Positions 1-7,800 of a DNA stretch of 64,000 nucleotides are shown here, piece after piece. Each line of letters starts with the position of its first letter. Position 1 is the stretch's first letter. The notes under the pieces are model-generated. The model had not been told where the DNA came from. It saw only the letters and a list, made by a program, of their open reading frames with translations, and ran no database searches. The position numbers and the translations under genes are program-made. Source of the DNA: a virus; IMG/VR virus record IMGVR_UViG_3300047457_001149, positions 1 through 64,000 of that record, one strand, 5' to 3'.

Positions 1-1163
1 AACCTTGGCCTTCCGCACAACGCTCCTCACCGACTTGCGCCCGAGGGACTCCAGCGCGTCCTTCGCGTCGTCCTTCACCTTTTGAAGCGCGCGCCGCGTC
101 TTCATGCCCTTCGTCTGCGTCCCGGTCGCGTCGCGAATGTCCTCCCCGATTTGAACCAGCTTGCCACGAACCTTGCTCTTGCCCTTCTCGTAGATGTCTT
201 CGGCAAGATCCCGCACCGCACCAGCGGCCTTCTCCTCGTGCTCCGGCTCGTGCCCTGCCTCGTCCTCCAGCGCCTCTTGGATCGCCTCGACGAGATGCGG
301 GTCCGGACCCTCCTCGCCTCCGGCCTCCACCACTTCGTCGAGGTGGTGGTCGAGCTCCTCGGCGGTCTTGGTGTTGCCGATGAGATCGGCCATCACCTGA
401 AGACCAGTCTGCCCGCTGTCCGCCAGAACGGCAGACGCCAGCACCGTCTTGCCTGTGATGGGAGCCCCGCGGTTGGCGAGCCCGCTCATGAACATGAGCG
501 CGGTGCCGACCTTCTCCCCAGCCTCCGCCTGCATCGCTTGAAGCTGCGCGATCTCTTCCGGCGTGAGCTCCGCGTCCTCAGCCGCGAGCTCCTCGGCAGC
601 CGCCATCTTGTCGAGGTTGGTCAGGCTGTTCATGATGGCGGGGCCCTGCGGAGCCATCGGGTGCGCCATCTGCCGGCCGATCACGCCGCCCTCGGGCATG
701 TCGGTATTGCCCATGCCCACGAGGTACTGGAGCGACGAGCGGTTGGCCTGATCGAGCCGTGCGATCGCGTTGGTCGCGGCGGCGCTCTCGGGCGTGTTGA
801 TGCCGGTGCCGTTCAGCGACGCCTCTTCGGCGGCCTTGTCCATGTAGAAGAGCGCGGCGTTGAGCGCCCGGTCCGACAGCGCGATGTTCGCGGCCGCCAC
901 CTTGGAGAGGGCCCGCGTGTCGCCGTCCGGAACGATGCCGTGAGCCTGCGCCACCTTGGCGGACCCGAGCAGCGATCGGCCGATCGCAATGTAGGCGTCG
1001 TTCGGGAGGTGCTCGTCGATGATGTCCGGCAGCCCGAGGTCTGCGGCCACCTTGTCGAAGATACCCGTAGCGAAGTCGTCGTTCGCAAAGGGCGGCATGG
1101 CGCCTCCGTCTGAAAGGCCGTCGGAGATGCCCTTCAAAAGAGAGCGGGTGAACAGCGTGGTCA
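1..1163 (-). CDS. Hypothetical helical protein, 3' end outside window
   Basis: An open frame of about 387 codons runs from an ATG at 1163 down to base 1 without a stop, so the C terminus is missing. AGGAG lies about 8 nt before the ATG. The protein begins MTTLFTRSLLKGISDG and is mostly helical. It has an Ala- and Glu-rich middle (AAAEELAAEDAELTPEE, about residues 180-200), an acidic stretch with several His, and a very basic C-terminal part (KTRRALQKVKDD, SVRSVVRKAKV). It is the most downstream gene seen in the RNA polymerase operon, about 30 nt after the 1196-1690 gene. No family recognised. A virion or scaffold-like protein is possible, by its helical, charge-segregated composition only. 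Confidence 0.8.
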
Positions 1164-1195
1164 TTCGATTTTCTCCTGATCCTGGTGGAAGTAGT

Positions 1196-1690
1196 TTAGT
1201 CCGTCGTTGCCCGAGCTTTGACAGGCTCGCTCAATAGTTCCATCCCGACGTCTCCCAGCCGCCCCACGAAAGGCGAAGCGACAAGGCCCACCCCTCCACG
1301 AAGAAGGGCGGCGGGCCGTTCTTCCTCTGACGCCGAGAGCACATTAGCGCCCAAGAACGCGGCCGGGAGCCCGATGGAGACAACCTTTTGAAGAATTCCG
1401 GGACCGATGTACGCCCCTTTTAAGTAGTTGCCGAGTGCTTTCGGGACGCTCTTGGTCTTCTTGTACTGAGCTTGCAGAGCTTCAAAGAGCGACACGGGGC
1501 TGCCAAGGTGCATGTCTCGGAAAAAGTCACCAATCCCCAAACCAGCGCCTACAGCCTTGTTGTAGGCGCCGGGCGCCGTCGGAGTGTGCGCGCGATCTCT
1601 AAAAAGGTCTTGGAGCCCATACCTTCGAAAGGTTCGGCTCATCGCGGCGATCTTTACGCCGTCAAGTCGCTCTTCAAACCTAGAACGCAC
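1196..1690 (-). CDS. Hypothetical Gly/Ala-rich protein in RNAP operon
   Basis: 164 codons from a GTG at 1690, which overlaps the end of the beta' C-terminal gene by 11 nt. GGAG lies 8-10 nt upstream. An in-frame ATG at 1642 has no obvious ribosome site, so I prefer the GTG. The N-terminal third is basic (SRTFRRYGLQDLFRDR). The C-terminal half has weakly hydrophobic Gly/Ala-rich stretches (GIGDFF, GPGILQKVVSIGLPAAFLG, GGVGLVASPFVG) that could be short membrane-interacting or virion-core helices. Function unknown. It resembles the 95-aa protein at 3483-3770 in composition, not in visible sequence. Confidence 0.75.
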   Translation of the reverse strand: MRSRFEERLDGVKIAAMSRTFRRYGLQDLFRDRAHTPTAPGAYNKAVGAGLGIGDFFRDMHLGSPVSLFEALQAQYKKTKSVPKALGNYLKGAYIGPGILQKVVSIGLPAAFLGANVLSASEEERPAALLRGGVGLVASPFVGRLGDVGMELLSEPVKARATTD

Positions 1691-3479
1691 CGGCCGCTCC
1701 GTGGTGTAGCTCTGCGCCGTAAGCGTAGGCAGGCACCGGATGCGTACCGTGGAGGTCGCTGACCTCGCCGAACTGCGCCGCTTCCTGCAGCGTGTTCTTC
1801 AGGTAGCGGTGGGCGAGGCGCGCCATCCAGTCACTTTCCAGGAGGGGGTTCATGGTGAACGGCTTCATCACGAACTCTACCTGAGGAATGCGCTTGTTGA
1901 TAGCGACGTCGTGCACGCCTTGCTCTTTCAGGCTCTTAGCTAGCGCCGGGGTGATCGGTGTGCCTACCGTGTGGTGTAGCACCTCTTGGCCCAGGCGGTG
2001 CCCGACGGCGTTGTCGACAGACACGCGGGTGGCGTCCTTGTGGTACGCGTCTCGAAAGGCGTTGTAGTTGATGATGTCGCCCTTGAGAAGCTCGGGGTGA
2101 TCTGGGTCGGCTTCGAGCAGGCGCACGTGGTTGATCTCGGACTTCGCCAAGAGTTCGACGTGCCGCCGGTCCAGGTTGACGCCCTCGCCCTTGTAAAGGT
2201 TGTGGACCGCGTCGACGAAGTAGGCCCGCCCCGCGCCCAGACCTTTGGCGGCGACGACCTTCGCCGGGTGCGGGACGCCGTCTGTCATGGCGTCGCCGAC
2301 CTCGACCCCTTGCCCGACCGTGACCTTCACGTTGAGATCCGGCGCGGCGTAGATCTTCTTCGTGTCGACGTGAATGTAGTGGCCGCCCTGCGGAGCTTTC
2401 TCGATCTTCTTCACAACGCCGGTGTTCGGAGCCAGCACCGCTTCGTACTTGAACGCCTTGGGGATGTCGAGGAGCTGACGGACTCCCTTCAGGCCCGTGA
2501 GCTCCTTCACCTCGCCCTTGACCGTAAGCGTTCCGTGGCGAGAGGACAGCGCCATCTGCGTGAGCGGCTCCGCCATCGCTTGCGCGGAGCGCACGCCGAC
2601 GGTCATGCCCATGGCGTGGAGGTGCCCCTTCTCATTGTGCCCCTGGCACATTTGGCAGACGCCTTTGGTCGCGGTGCAAGTCATCGGCGAGCGAACGAGG
2701 ATCTGAGGGACGTTCTTGGCCTTGAGCTGCTGGACGATCTGCGGCGTGATGGCGGTATTACGAGCGAGTCCGGCCGAGTCTTGCGAGAAGCGGTCGAGGA
2801 TGTGCGCGTCGTCGACGGACATCTTTACGCCGTTGTGCGTGCCGCAGTCGTGCGTCGTCACCACGTTGGCGATCATGTTGTTGACGAGCACCTTCGCCAT
2901 CTCGCCGGGCTCGGAGACCGAGATACGCGCGCGCACTTCGTTGTAGCGCACCTCTGGTCCGGACATCCAATACTGCGCGGGCGTGAGTCCTTCTGAATAA
3001 GAGCGATCGATGAGGTGCGGCATGATCCCTCGCTTCGGGTCGTCCGTCGCGAGCGGCGTGGCCACGATCTTCATGAGCTGCGCGGCATTACCGCGCGCGC
3101 CGGAGAGCGCCATGTGCGTCATGGACCCGGGGTGATTCTTCGTGAGCGAGAGCATCTCGTCCTGCGCGTCCGTGATCACCTTGTTGCGCGCTGTCCGGTC
3201 AGTGAGCTTCTCCAGCTTCGCCAGCGCCGGCTTCACGATCGCGTCCCGCATCTTGTAGTCGGGTTCGATGTCGTCCAGCCCGACCGAGATGCCTTCGAGG
3301 GTCGCGATCTCGTCTCCCCGTCGCTTGAGAGCGAGCGCGGTGTGGACGTACTTGGTGGGGTCTTTCCGGGCTAGCTCCACCACGTGGTCGTGCAACGCCT
3401 TTTTCGTGACAGGGCCCGAGATCTTGTATCCCTCGGGCATCACGTCGTTGATCAGGAATTGGCCGACGGTGGTGGGCAT
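1680..3479 (-). CDS. rpoC: RNA polymerase beta' subunit, C-terminal half
   Basis: 599 aa carrying the second half of bacterial-type beta'. It begins MPTTVGQFLINDVMPEGY, matching the TTVGR segment near the middle of E. coli beta'. SGARGNAAQ (about residue 125) and REGLxxxQY-like SEGLTPAQYWMSG follow. The zinc-2 site is intact: DCGT near residue 210, then C-x6-C-x2-C in TCTATKGVCQMC near 263-275, the spacing of E. coli C814/C888/C895/C898. The trigger-loop region reads AEPLTQMALSSRHG (about 300-312). The His is kept, but the M-R-T-F before it in E. coli is replaced by L-S-S-R. The GARKG of the bridge-helix region is not recognisable. The protein should assemble with the fused beta-beta'N protein. 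Its ATG is 3 nt after the stop of the upstream small gene, without a strong ribosome site, which suggests translational coupling. Confidence 0.93.
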   Translation of the reverse strand: MPTTVGQFLINDVMPEGYKISGPVTKKALHDHVVELARKDPTKYVHTALALKRRGDEIATLEGISVGLDDIEPDYKMRDAIVKPALAKLEKLTDRTARNKVITDAQDEMLSLTKNHPGSMTHMALSGARGNAAQLMKIVATPLATDDPKRGIMPHLIDRSYSEGLTPAQYWMSGPEVRYNEVRARISVSEPGEMAKVLVNNMIANVVTTHDCGTHNGVKMSVDDAHILDRFSQDSAGLARNTAITPQIVQQLKAKNVPQILVRSPMTCTATKGVCQMCQGHNEKGHLHAMGMTVGVRSAQAMAEPLTQMALSSRHGTLTVKGEVKELTGLKGVRQLLDIPKAFKYEAVLAPNTGVVKKIEKAPQGGHYIHVDTKKIYAAPDLNVKVTVGQGVEVGDAMTDGVPHPAKVVAAKGLGAGRAYFVDAVHNLYKGEGVNLDRRHVELLAKSEINHVRLLEADPDHPELLKGDIINYNAFRDAYHKDATRVSVDNAVGHRLGQEVLHHTVGTPITPALAKSLKEQGVHDVAINKRIPQVEFVMKPFTMNPLLESDWMARLAHRYLKNTLQEAAQFGEVSDLHGTHPVPAYAYGAELHHGAAGAF

Positions 3480-3482
3480 GGG

Positions 3483-3770
3483 TTAGTACCCGTAGGGCCG
3501 CTGGTTATTCATCAGCTTGTTGCCCAAGTACATCGCGCCAGCTCCGATAGCGGCGCCTTGCCCGGCTTCGCCCAGGTTCTTCCACCCTTTTGTGAAAGCT
3601 TTCCCGACATTTCCCTTGGCCATATGTTTCCCAAAACTCTGCACGCCCGAACCGACACCAGACGCGATGTTTCCAAAGACGTTGGCCTCCTTTTCGAGCC
3701 CGTACCGAGCCAACACCCTCCTCGCGCCAACTTCTTGTGCGATCTCCAGCGCCTGCTTCGTAATCATCAC
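3483..3770 (-). CDS. Small Gly-rich protein between polymerase genes
   Basis: 95 aa, ATG at 3770 overlapping the stop of the upstream gene by 4 nt. The N-terminal part is a charged helix (ITKQALEIAQEVGARRVLARYGLEKEAN). It is followed by a glycine-spaced stretch (GNIASGVGSGVQSFG, GQGAAIGAGAMYLGNKL) with a glycine-zipper look. Such sequences occur in pore-forming or virion-inner proteins, but nothing here identifies a family. It lies between the two halves of beta', so it is co-transcribed with the polymerase. Confidence 0.75.
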   Translation of the reverse strand: MMITKQALEIAQEVGARRVLARYGLEKEANVFGNIASGVGSGVQSFGKHMAKGNVGKAFTKGWKNLGEAGQGAAIGAGAMYLGNKLMNNQRPYGY

Positions 3771-4303
3771 ACTCCTCCGTACGACAGTCCGCGACTCAGT
3801 CCGTTTCGATCACCGGTCTCCATGGGCATGCCCATGTCCGCCCCAAACGTAGGATCGCCAGAGCGCATGCCCTTGGTCGGATCGTCCCCGTAGCCGAAGT
3901 TGCTTTGCGCCAGCACCTTCGCCACAGCCTCAATAGGTTCACCCTGTTCGTCAAGAAGGGCGTACTTTTTGAAGACGGCGTGGATTGCGGGGTTGGGTTT
4001 GCCCGTCGCTACATTGTGGTGCGCGACCTGTAGGGCGATCGGGGCTTGATACTTTTTAGCCGTCAAGGGTTTGGGCGGCTCTTCTCCCGCTGCGTACAAC
4101 ATGGACGCCAGCAGATAGTCTTTCCAGCTCGCGTCCTTCTCTAGCGTCTCAGGGTCCAACCCGAGCGCGGCCATAGCTCTCTTCTCGCCTGCGCGCTTAG
4201 CCGCTTGGTTGAACGCTTCGTTTACGCCGTGAAAGCGGTTCTGCGGGTCGCGAAAGAACCCCCGCTGATTGACCTTTAGCCGTTCGGTGACGCCTCTGGA
4301 CAT
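3767..4303 (-). CDS. Hypothetical protein in RNAP operon
   Basis: 178 aa from an ATG at 4303 that overlaps the stop of the ferritin-like gene. The N terminus is basic (MSRGVTERLKVNQRGFFRDPQNRFHG), followed by a helical region (NQAAKRAGEKRAMAALGLD, LEKDASWKDYLLASMLYAAGEE). The C terminus is Gly/Met-rich and low in complexity (FGADMGMPMETGD). No recognised domain. The LEKDAS segment resembles LEKEAN in the neighbouring 95-aa protein. This may be a shared short motif or chance. Confidence 0.75.
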   Translation of the reverse strand: MSRGVTERLKVNQRGFFRDPQNRFHGVNEAFNQAAKRAGEKRAMAALGLDPETLEKDASWKDYLLASMLYAAGEEPPKPLTAKKYQAPIALQVAHHNVATGKPNPAIHAVFKKYALLDEQGEPIEAVAKVLAQSNFGYGDDPTKGMRSGDPTFGADMGMPMETGDRNGLSRGLSYGGV

Positions 4304-4833
4304 TATCGATGACTCCGTAGGTACCGCTTCATGTCATCCGCGTGCGCCTGATCCATCTGCGCGCCCTCTTGCGCCATGCCGTTCAGGGGGACGTCGTCGT
4401 CAGTGGCGCGGAAGAGCTTTGACCAGAGGCAGATGGTCTCTTCCTCGACCCGGAGGATGTGGTTGAACACCTCCCGCGCGTCGTCGAGGTGTACGCATGG
4501 CACGTCGCAGTGCTCCGCCGAAGCGTCGCCGCCAAGGGCCGTGATCTTCTTGTTGAGCGCGTAGATGCTCTTGCGCTCTTCCTCGATGTGCTCTTGGAAG
4601 TGCTCGTACACGCCGTCTCGGAAGAACTCACGCAGCTGATCTCCGTACGAGATGTACATCAACATCAGCGTGTACTTCTTGCACAGGATTTCCTTGAGGA
4701 GCTCCATGTGATCGCAGCCACAGTCGTCGGCGGCGTCGGCGGCGTGAGACAGCTCGGGCGACTTCATCGTCACCCGCATGACCTTTACCCCGTGCATGGG
4801 GCCGCCGAGCATGTCATCGAGAAAGGGGAACAT
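4303..4833 (-). CDS. Ferritin-like (bacterioferritin/Dps-type) protein
   Basis: 176 aa with the pattern of a four-helix ferritin-like fold: ELLKEILCKKYTLMLMY (about 44-60), YEHFQEHIEEERKS (about 76-89), DAREVFNHILRVEEETICLW (about 117-136) and QAHADDMKRYL (about 162-172). Two helices carry acidic diiron-type positions. The second-helix ExxH of bacterioferritin appears as E-x-x-S, and the last helix has D-x-x-H, so metal binding may be altered. Known family roles are iron storage, oxidative protection or ferroxidase activity; the role here is unknown. Its start overlaps the polymerase fusion gene by 20 nt, and AGAGGA precedes the ATG, so the two are probably translated together. Cys residues are frequent (CGCDH, CDVPC). 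Confidence 0.7.
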   Translation of the reverse strand: MFPFLDDMLGGPMHGVKVMRVTMKSPELSHAADAADDCGCDHMELLKEILCKKYTLMLMYISYGDQLREFFRDGVYEHFQEHIEEERKSIYALNKKITALGGDASAEHCDVPCVHLDDAREVFNHILRVEEETICLWSKLFRATDDDVPLNGMAQEGAQMDQAHADDMKRYLRSHR

Positions 4834-7800
4834 GGGGGTCCTCTTCGTCCTCGTCTACGCCGGTCAAGTGCTCCGGCGGGAAATAGGATAGCGCCAACTC
4901 GGGGGAGGTACTAGAGAACGCCGCCGGGAGAGACTCGCCCAGGCTGTAATTGTCCGCCTCGGTGTCTTCGGCTTGCTTGGTGTTCTTGACCTCGATGGCG
5001 TCGGTCATTTTGAGCTCGCCGCGACGCCACGCCGCCAGCACGTCCTCCCGGTTCTTGAAGGTTTTCACGGGGCCCTTTGCGGCCGTGGCCTTTGACGCGT
5101 GGGTGAAGCCGATGATCGCCTCGTGCTGCGGGAAGGCTATGAGCTTGTTCCGCTGCTGGTCCGCCAGCAGGAGGTTGGTCATGGTCATGTTCTTCGCGTC
5201 GGTCACCGCGTCGGGGGTCACCGGCACGTGGACTTGCAGCGTGTCCCCGTCGTAGTCGAGGTTCATGCCGGTCTCGATGAACGGTGACACCCGCAGGGTC
5301 TTGCCCTTAACCGGCTTGGCGTAGGCCGCGATGATGCCCCAGCGGTGCAGGGTGGGCGCCCGATTGATCCAGACCGGACGTTCGCTGGTCTCCTCCAGCA
5401 TCGCTTGGTGCGCAGCCGGGTCCTTCTTCGTCACCATCTCGCGCGCCTGCAGCGCCGGGTAGCCCTTGCGGATCAGTCGGGCGACGATCAGCTTGTCGAG
5501 CATCTGCCAGAGCATCTGCTCAGGGATGCCGACCTGGTCCATGTTCAGGTTGGCGTCCGGCACGGCCGTCCCGCGCCCGGACACGTCCTGGGTGTGGCGC
5601 ATGAGCTTCCGCTGAAAGAAGCCGCCCTTCGGAGTCCCGACGCCCGCGACCGTAGCCAAGAAACCCTTGACCTTTTGCTGCTGCAGCTTCGCGTCCGCCG
5701 GCAAGGCTACGCCGTAAAGCTCCTCGACCTTGTTGTAGACGTCGAGGCGGTGCTTGCCGCGATCGGACTCCACGGCGGTGCGCTGCAGCGTGTCGCGCGA
5801 GTCCATGAGCTGCCCGTAGAGCTTGTTGGCGTCCGCCACCATCAGCTGCGAAGGGTCCTGCACGCCGGGGAGGATCGGGCGGAACACCGGCGGAATCACG
5901 GGGACCTTGCTGATGATGTACGCGTTCTCGGGGCGAAGATTGTTCTTCTTCAGCGCCTCCAGGTACTTGACTTGCTTCACGAGGTCGTTGAGCGCCGGAC
6001 CCTTGGCCGTGCGCATCTGATCTCGGAGCGTCTGGAGCTTCGAGTCCACGTTGATCTTCGAGAGCTCGCTCTTGAACCAAGCTCCGCCGTGATCGTGAAT
6101 CGCCTGCTCGTACTGCCGCTCGGTCATGTTGAGCAGGCGCCGCACCGGCTCCTTGAACACCGGGCTCGGGATCGGCTCGTGCAGATCGATGTGCGAGTAG
6201 AGCGTCCCCTGGTTGCCGCCGGTCTTCAGCGGGTCGAAGAGACCGCCCTTCTCGGGGCGCAGGTTCTTCGCCACGATGGTCTTGTTGTTCTCGATGCTGC
6301 CGGCGCTGCGCTTCATCACGTCGGCGTCGGTGAGCGGCAGGAGGGACATCTTCGAGCCGCGCCTGTCGACGCGGATGCCGGCGCCCTCCAGCATGGCGGT
6401 GAACTTGTTAAAGGCGAAGGACGGCTTCGGGTTCGGGAGCGGCATGCCGGTCTGGACGGCCTTCCAGAACTCGTCGTTCTTCTGCCCCTTCACCGTCGAC
6501 GCCTCACGGAGAAAGTTGCGGGCGTTGTGCGCGAGGAGCGCGTCGAACTCCATCTTGCCGATGCCCTTGGCTGAGTCGTCGCCGCCGGTCTTCATCGGCT
6601 GCTCATTGAGGTCGTACGGCCCGACGCCGTGCCCGGCGAAGTTCGTGTCGGTCGACTTGAAGAGCTTGTAGATGAACTGGCGCCCGACGAGGACGCCCTT
6701 GCCGTCGGCGCCGCTGATCTTGCGGTTGAGCACCGGGTCGAAGAGGTGCTCCTTGTCCTTCACCCCGTGCGTCTGCATGAGCTCGCGCGCCCACTTTACG
6801 GCGTTGTGCCCCGCCGCGTTGTCATAGACGATGGGCTTGCCGGTCTTCTCGGCGACCTTCGACACGGAGGTCTCGATGATCTGCGCCGGGTTGATGCGGC
6901 TGACAACACCGGCGGAGGTGAGCAGGAGATCCAGCGGGCGACCTTGCTCGTCGCGGAGCATCTCGTGGTCCGGAACGATCTTCGAGACCACGCCCTTGTT
7001 GCCGTAGCGACCGGCCAGCTTGTCGCCGATCTGCATCTGCTCGTGCGTCCGCACGAGGATGGTGATCTGCGAGTTTGTCCGAACGACGTCGATCACCTCG
7101 CCAGGGGCCCCGTGGTCCCAGGACAGCGCCACCTCCTTGTACGGCTTGGAGAGCGCTTTCGAGATCCGCCCCAACATGGCGTCTGTGCCCGCGATCGTCT
7201 GCTTGGTCAGCCCGAGCACTAGCGGCTCTTTGGCTGTGACCTTGGACCCCTTCTTGATGACGCCGTCATTGTCTAGCTTGCCGTACGCCTCCGGCGTGTA
7301 CTTCGTGCCGTAGTACATCCGGTGCTTCTCTTTGTTGAGCTCGATCTGCGAGGAGAGCGGATAGACCTCGCGATACATGTGCTCGCTGGTGAGCCGCTTC
7401 GAGCACGTCTCCGAAATGACGACGGCGTCGTTCGAGTTGAAGCCGTAGTAGGGCACGTAGCCGACGAGCAGGTTCTTCCCGAGCGCGAGCGTGCCGTTCT
7501 TGGTGTAGTTCGACTCAGCCAGTCGCTGGCCTTCCTTGACGGTGTCACCCGCCTTCACCTTGATGTCGTGGTGCAGGTAGGTCTTTGAGGGGAAGGGGAA
7601 GAACTGGTGGTAGGGGACTTTGACGAGGCCCTTGTCGTCGGCGGCGGCCGTCTTCTCGTTCTTGTGATGCGTGTCGATATGCTGCTGGAGGTGATTCCAG
7701 TCCTTGAAGAACCGCCGGTTTGCGAAGCGCACAGTCGGCGAACTGAATTCCTCAGTGTTGCGGTGGAACGCTTCGGCCTCTTCAGGCGAGTGCCCAACGA

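Noticed and set aside
82-1113. Plus-strand reading frame of 343 codons
   Set aside because: It is antisense to a minus-strand frame that is open from 1163 to the window edge, has a clear ribosome site and a more protein-like composition. The plus frame is Arg/Leu/His-rich, typical of a shadow.
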